A stretch of 36,241 nucleotides of DNA from Lachnospiraceae bacterium (GCA_021201095.1 JAJQFO010000205.1:39067-75307), one strand, 5' to 3'; counted from the first letter of the stretch, positions 7,282-15,859 are shown. A program made the numbers and translations. The notes: generated by a model from the sequence alone, not told the origin.

Positions 7282-9543
7282 TTACTTCCGGATCTTCGTC
7301 CCCTTCGTATCTCTCCCGGCTACACGCAGCTTTGTGAGGTTGACTGTGCGGTCTTTATAGGAAACCTCCTGGGCGGCGTGATTCTCATTTGCCCCGCCTT
7401 TTTCAATCCAGTAAACCTCAGCGACCGCATCTCCATCGCCAAGCTTCATTCCCCGCACGCCCACAGCGGTCTTTTTCTTAACCGGAATCTCGGATACGGC
7501 AAAGCGCAGGAAATAGCCTTCCTCGGACGCCAGCACGATCTGCGTATGCTCAGAAGCAGCATAGACGGTAATCACCTCGTCGCCCTCCTGCAGCTTGGTC
7601 GCGGCCGCTGTGCGCCTGGAGGTGTCAAACTCGCTCCCGGCCACCTGCTTAACCATGGCCTGCTTTGTCACAAAGGTAACAACCGTGTCGCGGATGTCGT
7701 TCAGAGAAAGTACCCCGACAAAATTCTCCTCTGCGCTGTCGTAATTGCAAAGGTTATCAACCGGTGTGCCCTTTGCGCGGAATTTTCCAAACGGCACATC
7801 CTGCATTTTCAGCAGATGCACCTTTCCGTTGTCGGTAAAGACGCAAATGCGGTCGGTGTTCAGGCAGTGCAGCACATATTTGCTCTCCTGATCCGCAGCT
7901 TCCTTGTTGTGCTCATAGGTATTCTCATCCATGGAGCGCACATAGCCGAAGCGGTCCATCAGAAAGACTACCGGCAGCTCCTCGATGGGCGTCTCTTCGA
8001 TGACAATCTCCTCTGCATTCTCAATCGCGGTGCGCCTCGGACGACCGAATTCCTTTTTGAAAGCATCCAGCTCTTTGATAATCACTTTCGCCATGGAATC
8101 ATAATTGTTGAGAATGTCCTTGTACGAAGCAATGTTTTTCAGGGTTTCCTCGTGCTCTGCCATCAGCACCTCGATCTCCAGACCAATCAGGCGATAGAGA
8201 CGCATATCGAGGATCGCGTTTGCCTGCGCCTCCGTGAAATTCAGCTTTGCGGCCATTTTGCGTGATTTTTCCGTCTTGAAGCGAATCCCCTCCGTCACAC
8301 CGTTCACCAGGCAGTCCTTCACCTGGTCACGGCTGCGGCTTCCCCGCAAAATCTCTATGATCAGGTCGATCACATCGCAGGCGCGGATCAGGCCCTCCTG
8401 AATCTCGCTCTTCTTTTCTTCCTTATCAAGCAGATTTTTGTATTTGCGCGTCGTCAGTTCAAACTGGAAGTCGATGTTGTACTCCAGGATCTTCCGCAGA
8501 CTCAGGGTCTCCGGTCTGCCGTCTGCAACAGCCAACATATTGACGCCAAAGGTATCCTGCAGGCGGGTCTTTTTATAAAGAAGGTTTTTCAGCTTCTCCG
8601 TGTCAGCTCCCCGGCGCAGCTCCAGCACAATGCGAATGCCTTCCTTTGAGGACTGGTTGGAAATATCGATAATATCATTGGTCTTTCTCGTCTCCACCAG
8701 TGCGGCGACTTCATTTAAAAATTTGCCGATATTCGCTCCGATCATGGTATAAGGGATCTCGGTGATAACCAGACGTTCCCTGCCGCCCTTGGCCTTCTCC
8801 ACCTCTACACGCCCGCGCAGGCGAAGCTTTCCCTGGCCGGTCTCGTAAATCTGCAGCAGCTCGTCCTGGTTGACGACCAGGCCGCCGGTCGGGAAATCCG
8901 GACCCTTGATGTATTTCATCAGATCGGCATTGGTCAGCTTATTGTTCTTAATCAACGCCTTGACCGCGTCGATGACTTCCGCAAGGTTGTGCGGGGGAAT
9001 GCTCGTCACCATTCCGACCGCGATGCCGTCCGACCCGTTTACGAGCAGGTTCGGAATCCGCACCGGGAGCACGAGAGGCTCTTTTTCTGTCTCGTCAAAA
9101 TTCGGTCCGAAATCGACCACGTCCTTGTCCAGGTCAGCCAGAAACGCGACCTGCGTGATCTTCTGCAGCCTTGCCTCAGTGTATCGCATGGCCGCCGCGC
9201 CGTCGCCCTCGATCGAGCCGAAATTGCCGTGGCCGTCCACAAGGGGCAGCCCTTTTTTGAAATCCTGCGCCATCACGACCAGTGCGTCATAGATGGACGC
9301 ATCGCCGTGCGGGTGATATTTACCCATCGTATCGCCGACGATACGCGCACACTTTCTGTAAGGCCGGTCATAGCGGATCCCCAGCTCGTACATGTCGTAC
9401 AACGTCCGCCGCTGCACCGGCTTCAGTCCGTCGCGCACATCCGGCAGTGCACGGGAGATGATCACGCTCATCGCGTAATCGATGTATGATTTCTGCATAA
9501 TCTCGGAGTACTCCGCTCCGATGATGCGTTCTTCCTGTTCCAT
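7282..9543 (-). CDS. parC: DNA topoisomerase IV subunit A (ParC-like; GyrA/ParC family)
   Basis: This is the DNA-breaking subunit of a type II topoisomerase. The 753 residues start with the winged-helix/tower core and the catalytic tyrosine Tyr121 (AAAMRYTEARL), followed by coiled-coil and beta-pinwheel parts. Where GyrA carries the GyrA box (Q-[RK]-R-G-G-[RK]-G) after GY(I/V)..., this protein reads RSMDENTYEHNKEAADQE. It therefore has no GyrA box, which favours topoisomerase IV over gyrase. The quinolone-binding loop is HPHGDASIYD, with Ala82 at the usual serine. The start has an excellent AGGAGG 6 nt upstream. It follows parE after a 262-bp gap filled with hairpins. Databases may label it gyrase/topoisomerase IV. 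Confidence 0.88.
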   Translation of the reverse strand: MEQEERIIGAEYSEIMQKSYIDYAMSVIISRALPDVRDGLKPVQRRTLYDMYELGIRYDRPYRKCARIVGDTMGKYHPHGDASIYDALVVMAQDFKKGLPLVDGHGNFGSIEGDGAAAMRYTEARLQKITQVAFLADLDKDVVDFGPNFDETEKEPLVLPVRIPNLLVNGSDGIAVGMVTSIPPHNLAEVIDAVKALIKNNKLTNADLMKYIKGPDFPTGGLVVNQDELLQIYETGQGKLRLRGRVEVEKAKGGRERLVITEIPYTMIGANIGKFLNEVAALVETRKTNDIIDISNQSSKEGIRIVLELRRGADTEKLKNLLYKKTRLQDTFGVNMLAVADGRPETLSLRKILEYNIDFQFELTTRKYKNLLDKEEKKSEIQEGLIRACDVIDLIIEILRGSRSRDQVKDCLVNGVTEGIRFKTEKSRKMAAKLNFTEAQANAILDMRLYRLIGLEIEVLMAEHEETLKNIASYKDILNNYDSMAKVIIKELDAFKKEFGRPRRTAIENAEEIVIEETPIEELPVVFLMDRFGYVRSMDENTYEHNKEAADQESKYVLHCLNTDRICVFTDNGKVHLLKMQDVPFGKFRAKGTPVDNLCNYDSAEENFVGVLSLNDIRDTVVTFVTKQAMVKQVAGSEFDTSRRTAAATKLQEGDEVITVYAASEHTQIVLASEEGYFLRFAVSEIPVKKKTAVGVRGMKLGDGDAVAEVYWIEKGGANENHAAQEVSYKDRTVNLTKLRVAGRDTKGTKIRK

Positions 9544-9650
9544 GAAATCCTCCTGCGTTTCTTATTGCCAAAATTACAATTGATGTGTAAATGTGAAAAC
9601 CGCATTATTATTCGCTGCGCGAATGGCTCGGCCTTCGTCACCAATTATAC

Positions 9651-9813
9651 ATGTGTGAAAACCGGCTGCTCCGCTGCGTTGCAGCTCTCACACCCGCCCT
9701 CATTCACAACTTCGCACTATCGTGCTTCGTTGTTCATGATGGACGTTCGCCAAATCCACAGCCTGACATGCAAGCATGTCTGGCTGTGCACTTGGCTCAC
9801 TGTTTTCACACAT
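9651..9813. repeat. 163-bp palindromic element with 12-bp terminal inverted repeats between parE and parC
   Basis: ATGTGTGAAAAC (9651-9662) and its exact reverse complement (9802-9813) bound the element. The right end overlaps the parE stop codon. Inside is a near-perfect 15-bp hairpin (9757-9771 with 9774-9788, one mismatch, loop AA) and smaller stems, such as GTGTGA with TCACAC (9653-9693). A related ATGTGAAAAC sits at 9591, outside the left end. No coding capacity is seen. It could be a REP/MITE-like element or a processed intercistronic structure. Confidence 0.55.
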
Positions 9814-11734
9814 CCAGCAGCGCATCCTGCGCGTGCTCATAGATGAATTGCTTGCGCGGCGGCACCTCAGTGCCCATCAGCATCGCGGTCACGGAGGAGG
9901 CAATGCGGGCGTCCTCAATCTCCACACGCTGCATCACGCGGGTCTCCGGATTCAGCGTTGTCTCCCAGAGCTGCATGGCGTCCATCTCGCCCAGGCCCTT
10001 GTAGCGCTGCAGGGTAAACGGCGCCTTGTGCGTCCTGCGGTATTTTTCCAGTGCCTTATCATCGTAAAGGTACTGCTCCTTCCCTTTCGACGGAATCACC
10101 TTATACAGCGGCGGCATGGCGATATAGACATGCCCCTCGTAAATCAGCTCCGGCATGAACCGGTAAAACAGCGTCAGAAGCAGCGTGCTAATATGCGCGC
10201 CGTCGACATCCGCATCGGTCATAATCACAATTTTGTCATAGCGCAGCTTGGAAATATCAAAATCATTCCCGTACCCTTCGGAAAAGCCGCAGCCGAATGC
10301 GTTGATCATGGTCTTGATCTCCGCATTCGCGAGCACCTTGTCAATGCTGGCCTTCTCGACATTCAGAATCTTGCCGCGGATCGGCAGGATGGCCTGGAAA
10401 TTACGGTCGCGGGCAGTTTTTGCGGAGCCGCCGGCGGAATCTCCCTCGACGATAAATATCTCGCAGATGCTGGCGTCCCGGCTCTCGCAGTTGGCCAGCT
10501 TGCCGTTGCTGTCAAAGGAATATTTCTGTTTCGTGAGAAGATTCGTCTTCGCCCGCTCCTCTGTCTTGCGGATTTTGGCGGCCTTCTCCGCGCAGCTTAA
10601 AATATTTTTCAACACATCCAGGTGCTTGTCAAAATAGCGGGTAATCTCCTCGGCAGATACCTTTCCGACCGCCCGGTTGGCATCCTGGTTGTCCAGCTTG
10701 GTCTTGGTCTGCCCCTCAAAACGCGGATCCGGATGCTTGATGGAAATCACCGCAGTCATTCCGTTACGGACATCCGCGCCGGTAAAATTCGGATCCTTCT
10801 CTTTCAAAACGCCGATCTGCCGCGCGTAGGTGTTCATAACCGTCGTAAAAGCCGTCTTAAATCCGGTCAGGTGTGCGCCGCCCTCCGCATTATAAATATT
10901 ATTACAAAAGCCAAGCACATTTTCATGAAATTCATTCACATACTGAAAAGCAGCCTCCACCCGGATGCCTTCTGATTCTCCTTTAAAATAAATCGGCTCA
11001 CAGATCGGCTCGGACTCCTGGTTCATCTCCCGCACAAACCCGGTAATGCCTTCCGGCTCGTAAAAAAGGATCTCCTCCACCGGTTCCACACGCCGGTCTT
11101 CATAATGAATCTTCAGTTCCGGATTCAGATATGCGGTCTCATGCAGCCGGCTTTTCAGCTCCGTCTCGGAAAACCTTGTCTTTTCAAAAATCTCCGGATC
11201 CGGCAGAAACTGAATCCGCGTCCCCGTCTCCTTAGTCTTTCCAATCACCGGCAGCAGGCCTTTCTCCAGCTCAATCACAGGAACGCCCCGCTCATAGCGG
11301 TCATGATGAATTTTTCCGCCCAGCATCACCTGCACATCCAGCCAGGTCGAGAGGGCGTTGACCACAGAAGAGCCCACGCCGTGCAGTCCGCCGCTCGTCT
11401 TATAGGCGGTATTGTCAAACTTGCCGCCCGCATGCAGGGTAGTAAAGACCAGGCGCTCGGCCGACATCCCCTTTTCATGCATCCCGACCGGAATCCCGCG
11501 CCCATTGTCCTGAATCGTCGCGGAACCGTCCTTCTCCAGATAGACCTCGATCTGCGTACAGTAGCCCGCCAGATGCTCGTCCACAGAGTTGTCCACGATC
11601 TCATAAATCAGGTGATTCAGACCCTTGCGCGAAACGCTGCCGATGTACATTCCGGGGCGCTTGCGCACAGCCTCCAGGCCCTCCAGGACCGATATGCTGC
11701 TCGCGTCGTAGGTTTCTGTATTGCTTTTTGCCAT
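9806..11734 (-). CDS. parE: DNA topoisomerase IV subunit B (ParE-like; GyrB/ParE family)
   Basis: This is the ATPase subunit partnering the GyrA/ParC-type gene downstream. The 642 residues carry the GHKL ATP site (NSVDEHLAG, DNGRGIPVG, GGLHGVGSSVVNALS) and a transducer domain. The TOPRIM domain has EGDSAGGSAKTARDR and the metal-binding TDADVDGAHI, and the C-terminus has the usual RYKGLGEMDAMQLWETT. Its length is typical of Gram-positive ParE/GyrB. GAGGAG lies about 8 nt before the ATG. The absence of dnaA/recF neighbours and the lack of a GyrA box in its partner favour ParE, but the subunit alone cannot settle gyrase versus topoisomerase IV. The 325-bp gap upstream (11735-12059) holds a five-copy repeat array and the terminator of the preceding gene. 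No clear promoter was seen there. Confidence 0.88.
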   Translation of the reverse strand: MAKSNTETYDASSISVLEGLEAVRKRPGMYIGSVSRKGLNHLIYEIVDNSVDEHLAGYCTQIEVYLEKDGSATIQDNGRGIPVGMHEKGMSAERLVFTTLHAGGKFDNTAYKTSGGLHGVGSSVVNALSTWLDVQVMLGGKIHHDRYERGVPVIELEKGLLPVIGKTKETGTRIQFLPDPEIFEKTRFSETELKSRLHETAYLNPELKIHYEDRRVEPVEEILFYEPEGITGFVREMNQESEPICEPIYFKGESEGIRVEAAFQYVNEFHENVLGFCNNIYNAEGGAHLTGFKTAFTTVMNTYARQIGVLKEKDPNFTGADVRNGMTAVISIKHPDPRFEGQTKTKLDNQDANRAVGKVSAEEITRYFDKHLDVLKNILSCAEKAAKIRKTEERAKTNLLTKQKYSFDSNGKLANCESRDASICEIFIVEGDSAGGSAKTARDRNFQAILPIRGKILNVEKASIDKVLANAEIKTMINAFGCGFSEGYGNDFDISKLRYDKIVIMTDADVDGAHISTLLLTLFYRFMPELIYEGHVYIAMPPLYKVIPSKGKEQYLYDDKALEKYRRTHKAPFTLQRYKGLGEMDAMQLWETTLNPETRVMQRVEIEDARIASSVTAMLMGTEVPPRKQFIYEHAQDALLDV

Positions 11735-11840
11735 GTCACTTGCTCCTCTTCTTGATAAATATCCTGTTACTCCTGTCTTACCTGTATTTCCATCTGTTTC
11801 ATTCTGGAGCCAGCCTTTTTTAAGTAAAATGTTATGTTTT

Positions 11841-11999
11841 TCTACACTTTTCGGGCAGATTTTTCACGCTCTCTTACATTTTGCAGGCAGATTTTTTTCG
11901 TTTTCATACATTTTTCAGGTGGACTTCTCGTGCGTTCTTACACTTTTCAGGCGGATTCTTCGCGTTATTTACACTTTTCAGATGAGATTGATCTTCTTT
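11841..11999. repeat. Five imperfect 32-bp tandem repeats upstream of parE
   Basis: Units begin at 11841, 11872, 11904, 11936 and 11968, spaced 31-32 bp. Each opens with a TCTTACACTTTTCAGG-like core followed by a variable GCAGATTTTTC tail. The period is not a multiple of three. The array fills most of the space where the parE promoter and leader should be. Confidence 0.75.
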
Positions 12000-12000
12000 A

Positions 12001-12034
12001 AAGAAAAACCATCAGTCATTATAAACCGATGGTT
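12001..12034 (-). terminator. Intrinsic terminator of the beta-helix gene
   Basis: On the - strand, AACCATC (12034-12028) pairs with GATGGTT (12013-12007) and is followed by TTTCTT. It starts 26 nt beyond the stop of the upstream gene at 12060. Confidence 0.65.
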
Positions 12035-12059
12035 CTTAAATTTCAACCAGATGATTGGC

Positions 12060-12725
12060 TTATTCTTTCTCAACCACTTCTCCGCGCTTCTTATAGATGG
12101 AATTTGCCGGAACGACTCCGCGCACGGAGGAAAGCGGGTAGATATTGGAGCGCGAGCCGATGACTGTTCCAGGATTTAAAACCGAACCGCAGCCGACCTC
12201 CACCTCATCTCCCAGCATCGCGCCGAACTTCTTCAATCCTGTCTCGATATGTTCCGAACCATCCTTCACTACCACCAGCTTCTTATCGGATTTCACATTC
12301 GAAGTGATCGAGCCTGCTCCCATGTGCGCCTTATAGCCGAGTATAGAATCGCCCACATAGTTGTAATGCGGCACCTGCACCTTATTAAACAGGATCACGT
12401 TTTTCAGCTCCGTTGAATTGCCTACCACTGCGCCCTCGCCCACGATCGCGTTGCCGCGGATAAACGCACAATGGCGCACCTCGGCATTTTTACCGATGAT
12501 TGCCGGGCCGTGGATGTATGCGGTCGGCGCCACCGTCGCCGTCTTCGCAACCCAGACATTCTCGCCGCGTTTCTCATACTCCTCTTCCGGCAGCGTACTG
12601 CCAAGCTTCAGGATAAACGCGCTGATCTTCGGGAGCACCTCCCAAGGGTACTCGGCACCGGTAAACAAATCTTTGGCGATCGTTTCATTCAGATTGTACA
12701 GGTTTTTAATTTTACATGATTCCAT
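12060..12725 (-). CDS. Left-handed beta-helix protein (UDP-GlcNAc pyrophosphorylase-like hexapeptide-repeat protein)
   Basis: The 221 residues are dominated by hexapeptide repeats of the left-handed beta-helix type (for example AIIGKNAEVRHCAFIRGNAI and GAVVGNSTELKNVILFN). That fold is shared by acyltransferases and by the C-terminal part of sugar-nucleotide pyrophosphorylases. The N-terminal ~55 residues (LYNLNETIAKDLFTGAEYPW) are not a Rossmann nucleotidyltransferase domain. It may therefore be a stand-alone acyltransferase or a subunit related to GlmU/glucose-1-phosphate nucleotidyltransferases, and the substrate cannot be read from the sequence. GGAGGA lies 7-8 nt before the ATG. It follows topB by 104 bp on the same strand and ends in its own terminator. 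Confidence 0.8.
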   Translation of the reverse strand: MESCKIKNLYNLNETIAKDLFTGAEYPWEVLPKISAFILKLGSTLPEEEYEKRGENVWVAKTATVAPTAYIHGPAIIGKNAEVRHCAFIRGNAIVGEGAVVGNSTELKNVILFNKVQVPHYNYVGDSILGYKAHMGAGSITSNVKSDKKLVVVKDGSEHIETGLKKFGAMLGDEVEVGCGSVLNPGTVIGSRSNIYPLSSVRGVVPANSIYKKRGEVVEKE

Positions 12726-12829
12726 TTACTTTTCCTCCTCAGGCTTCTCTGGCACCAATCTGCCAGGTCATTCTGTTATTCTGATATCATCCAACCCCGG
12801 TTTCAGCTTTTCAACTAACTCCTGCTTTC

Positions 12830-15217
12830 TTACCGCGAGCCACTTCTCTTCGTATAGTATTTCGCCGCCTCATCAAACATGGGCCGCAGCTGGGTCTGAT
12901 TGTGCAGAGACAATACGCCGTCTGTCCGTTTTCGAATAAAGGTCTCCAGCTTTTCCATATACTCCTCACTCGTGATCTGACCTTCCGCGACATAAGTGAG
13001 TCCCTTCTCCCAGCTTGCGGTCAGCTCCGGGTTTAAAAGGGAACGGATGGAGCAGAATACTACATCGTGTATCATCTCGCCCTGCAGGGTGGGTGTCAGC
13101 ACCTGTGTCTTTTTATTCAATGCCAGATATTCATTGGCAACCAGTTTTTTGAGAATCTCGGCGCGTGTCGCGCTCGTGCCGATCCCGCTGCCCTTGATCT
13201 GCGCGCGGAGCTCTTCGTCCTCGATCAGCTGACCGGCGTTTTCCATGGCCAGTATCATGGAACCGGAATTGTAGCGTTTCGGCGGGGAGGTTTCTCCTTC
13301 GCGGATGCCAAGGGAGCGCACGGGCAGCTGCATGCCTTTGCGGAGGCCTTTCAAAATGTCAAGCAACTCCGTGCCGAATTCTGTCTCTGTATTATCAGCA
13401 GCACTGGCACTGCCATCACCATTGCCGGGAGCTCCGGCACTTCCATTGCTATCGCCGCCAGCATTCCTGCTGCCAGTTTCTTTCCCCGTTTCCGCCTTAT
13501 TTCTCTTTTTCCGGTCATTCGGATTACCGGCGACTTTAAAGTATCCCTCTGTCAGCAATACTTTAAAAGAATAGAAAAACTTTTCCTTGCCCATGACGGT
13601 TACCATGGTGATTTTCTGAAATTCCGCAGCAGGATAAAAAATGCTCAGGAATCTCCGCACAATCGCCGCGTAGACACCGTAAGCATGCCCCTTGAGGGAA
13701 CCGAGCGCCCCCAGCCCCTGTCCGGTGGGAATGATCGCATAGTGATCCGTGATCTGTTTATCATTGACATATCTCGTGCGGGCGATTCCTTTATAAGAAC
13801 CGCTGTTAAGAATTTCTTCTGCAAATTCTGCCGCAGGCGCAAAGCGTCTCAGACCAGCGATATTTTTATGTATTTCTTTTGCGACCGCTGTCGAGAGAAC
13901 GCGGGCATCGGTACGCGGATAGGTGACCAGCTTCTTCTCATAGAGCTCCTGTACAATCCGCAAGGTCTCATCCGGGCTGATTTTAAACATGCGCGAGCAG
14001 TCATTCTGAAGCTCCGCCAGGTTGTAAAGCAGCGGCGGGTTTTTCTTTTCCTTCTTTTTTTCGATGGAATCAATGCGGGTCGTCTCGTTTGCGGATGCGG
14101 TAAGGGTATCGCCTGTCCAGCCAACTGCTTTTTGTCCAGCTTGCAGCGCATTTGTATTACTCGTGGCTGCGGCAGTGCTTCGGCCTTCGTCTGCATCCCG
14201 CATATTGACCGCAGCAGCACCTCGCGCTGCCTGCAATTCCGTTTTCAGATTGGCACTTCCATCTGTCTTTCCCGGCAATGCTGCCGTGCCATTCAAAGCA
14301 GAGATGCTTCCTGGCATCAGGCTGGCAATCAGTGTCTGTGCATCTTGCTTCTCGCGAAAGCCATTTTCTTTATAAAGTTTCGGAGAAAGATACCAATTGG
14401 AGCCCTCGACTGCACGAAATTCCCCTTCAAGTCCAGGCTGACGAGACATTCCTGTGATATCCAGTCCCTGCTGGCGGGATGAAGTGCCTCCGTTCGCCAC
14501 ACCTCCAGGCAGCACGATTTCCTGCACAACTCTATAAAAGGGCGTCTTCACAAACTGCCGGATTTCCCGCTCGCGGCGGACCACCATACCCAGCACGCAG
14601 GTCATTACGCGGCCGACCGAGACAACCGTGCGGTTTTTCCCAAGATAATTTGAAATGGTATTTCCATATTTTAAAGTCAGGAGACGGGAAAAATTGATGC
14701 CCATCAGATAATCTTCCTTCGCACGCAGATAGGCCGCAGAGGCAAGATTGTCATACTCGGACAAGTCCTTCGCCTGCTCGATGCCGCGGTGAATTTCCTC
14801 TTCCGTCTGGGAATCGATCCAGACCCGGCGGCGCTTTTTGCCGTGAACCTTCGCCTCCTGCTCCACAAGACGGTAAATGTACTCTCCTTCGCGCCCGGAA
14901 TCGGTGCAGACATAGATCGTATCCACATCGGCCCGGTTCAAAAGCCGGCTCACAATCGCAAACTGCTTTTTCACGGACGGAATAACCTCGTACAGAAAAT
15001 GATCCGGGAGAAATGGCAGCGTATCCAGACTCCATCGTTTATATTTCGGATCGTATGCCTCCGGATAGCTCATGGTCACCAGGTGCCCGACACACCATGT
15101 CACTACGTAAGAATCCGATTCCTGATAGCCGTCGCCGCGCTTCATATTCTCATGCAAAGCCTTCGCAAACTCCTGCGCCACGCTCGGTTTCTCTGCAATG
15201 AACAACGATTTCGCCAT
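12830..15217 (-). CDS. topB: DNA topoisomerase III (type IA) with low-complexity inserts
   Basis: This type IA topoisomerase passes single strands to unlink DNA. The 795 residues begin with the TOPRIM domain (AEKPSVAQ with Glu9, then TDSGREGE with Asp106). The active tyrosine is Tyr433 in VTYPRTDARV, and GSGIGTSATRAEI lies near 676-688. I chose the ATG at 15217 because GGGAGGA precedes it by 6 nt and the protein then begins MAKSLFIAEKPS; the longer frame to 15343 has no family similarity. Three Gly/Ser/Ala/Asn-rich stretches, ~240-260, ~308-380 and ~575-612, interrupt the conserved fold and are probably disordered loops. No zinc-finger tail is seen. No relaxase or mobile-element gene is nearby, so it may be chromosomal. 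Confidence 0.92.
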   Translation of the reverse strand: MAKSLFIAEKPSVAQEFAKALHENMKRGDGYQESDSYVVTWCVGHLVTMSYPEAYDPKYKRWSLDTLPFLPDHFLYEVIPSVKKQFAIVSRLLNRADVDTIYVCTDSGREGEYIYRLVEQEAKVHGKKRRRVWIDSQTEEEIHRGIEQAKDLSEYDNLASAAYLRAKEDYLMGINFSRLLTLKYGNTISNYLGKNRTVVSVGRVMTCVLGMVVRREREIRQFVKTPFYRVVQEIVLPGGVANGGTSSRQQGLDITGMSRQPGLEGEFRAVEGSNWYLSPKLYKENGFREKQDAQTLIASLMPGSISALNGTAALPGKTDGSANLKTELQAARGAAAVNMRDADEGRSTAAATSNTNALQAGQKAVGWTGDTLTASANETTRIDSIEKKKEKKNPPLLYNLAELQNDCSRMFKISPDETLRIVQELYEKKLVTYPRTDARVLSTAVAKEIHKNIAGLRRFAPAAEFAEEILNSGSYKGIARTRYVNDKQITDHYAIIPTGQGLGALGSLKGHAYGVYAAIVRRFLSIFYPAAEFQKITMVTVMGKEKFFYSFKVLLTEGYFKVAGNPNDRKKRNKAETGKETGSRNAGGDSNGSAGAPGNGDGSASAADNTETEFGTELLDILKGLRKGMQLPVRSLGIREGETSPPKRYNSGSMILAMENAGQLIEDEELRAQIKGSGIGTSATRAEILKKLVANEYLALNKKTQVLTPTLQGEMIHDVVFCSIRSLLNPELTASWEKGLTYVAEGQITSEEYMEKLETFIRKRTDGVLSLHNQTQLRPMFDEAAKYYTKRSGSR
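13382..13495 (-). repeat. Low-complexity coding insert in topB (residues ~575-612)
   Basis: The stretch encodes a Gly/Asn/Asp/Ser/Ala-rich segment (core AGGDSNGSAGAPGNGDGSAS) between conserved topoisomerase blocks. The DNA shows imperfect ~27-bp repetition of GCACTKCCAT-like text. Confidence 0.5.
14078..14296 (-). repeat. Low-complexity coding insert in topB (residues ~308-380)
   Basis: The insert is Ala/Gly/Thr/Asn-rich and roughly 70 residues long. It lies between the segment ending LMPGSISAL and the conserved IEKKKEKKNPPLLYNL block, where related enzymes have only a short link. Clear unit repeats are not obvious. Confidence 0.45.
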
Positions 15218-15289
15218 GTAAATCCTCCCATATCTAAAAGTAAAAAGCTGCGTCCGACGGCTGCCGGAAATTCCTCGCACAGCCCTGCG

Positions 15290-15329
15290 CATAATAAAAC
15301 TGCCGCAGGTTGTTCGTTCTACGGCAGTT
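15290..15329 (-). terminator. Intrinsic terminator of the small coiled-coil gene
   Basis: On the - strand, AACTGCCG (15329-15322) pairs perfectly with CGGCAGTT (15305-15298) and is followed by TTATTAT. It lies about 15 nt after the stop at 15344 and separates that gene from topB. Confidence 0.6.
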
Positions 15330-15343
15330 AAGCCAGTCACCAA

Positions 15344-15745
15344 TTACTGCTTTTTCTTTTTCTCTGCCTCACGCAATCTTCGTTGGAGATCGGCCACTTT
15401 ATCTTCCAAAGCAGCATTTCTGGCTCCCAGAGCGATATTTTTTGCTTCCAGTTCGCTTTTCTGTTCTTCCAGTTCATCAATTCGAATACGATAAACATCA
15501 TTTGGCAACTCAATGGCCCCGGGAAGTAATTCTTTCACTGTCGTATCCCCTCCCTTTTCCTCATAGTTTAAAAGCACCTGCATGTAAAGCTCATTGGTAA
15601 GTTCACCTAATTGATTGTAGTCATCTACTGTAATATTCCCTGCTTTAAAATTCGCTTCTATACTTTTCAGTATATCATTCTCGAGGATTCTTTTCAATTC
15701 CTCAATTTCCTTTTTTGATGGATTCTTTGGATTGCCATCTGGCAT
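15344..15745 (-). CDS. Small coiled-coil hypothetical protein
   Basis: The 133 residues end in a strong coiled coil (IDELEEQKSELEAKNIALG, then DKVADLQRRLREAEKKKKQ). I do not recognise a family. The DNA is visibly more AT-rich than its neighbours. The frame is open upstream of the ATG at 15745 to about 15826 but offers only a TTG at 15784, inside the terminator hairpin of asd. The ATG has no convincing Shine-Dalgarno sequence. The gene could be a late arrival or the 3' remnant of a longer gene. Its own terminator follows. Confidence 0.45.
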   Translation of the reverse strand: MPDGNPKNPSKKEIEELKRILENDILKSIEANFKAGNITVDDYNQLGELTNELYMQVLLNYEEKGGDTTVKELLPGAIELPNDVYRIRIDELEEQKSELEAKNIALGARNAALEDKVADLQRRLREAEKKKKQ

Positions 15746-15782
15746 AAGAATGTCACGTATCCGCAGAACCTGAAATGGATGC

Positions 15783-15816
15783 AAAGAGCCGATTTCCTGA
15801 CAGGAACCGGCTCTTT
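15783..15816 (-). terminator. Intrinsic terminator of asd
   Basis: AAGAGCCG..TTTCCTG and CAGGAA.CGGCTCTT form a ~15-bp stem with one bulge or mismatch and a very short loop, then CTCTTTGC on the - strand. It starts 44 nt after the asd stop. Confidence 0.6.
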
Positions 15817-15859
15817 GTGAATGTTCTTAGTTTATATCTGGCATGCAAAATGGTCTGCT

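Noticed and set aside
7201-8265. Long + strand frame (354 codons) starting with MFxxF repeats
   Set aside because: It runs antisense through parC; its opening repeats come from the 15-bp array. No ribosome binding site or family similarity.
7282-9543. Gyrase subunit A
   Set aside because: The GyrA box is missing at the expected place in the C-terminal domain, so a ParC label is preferred, with a generic gyrase/topoisomerase IV label as the fallback.
11841-11999. CRISPR array
   Set aside because: The 32-bp units are directly adjacent with no unique spacers and are imperfect; no cas genes are present.
15218-15343. N-terminal extension of topoisomerase III
   Set aside because: The family N-terminus and an ideal ribosome binding site begin at 15217; the extension overlaps the terminator of the upstream gene.
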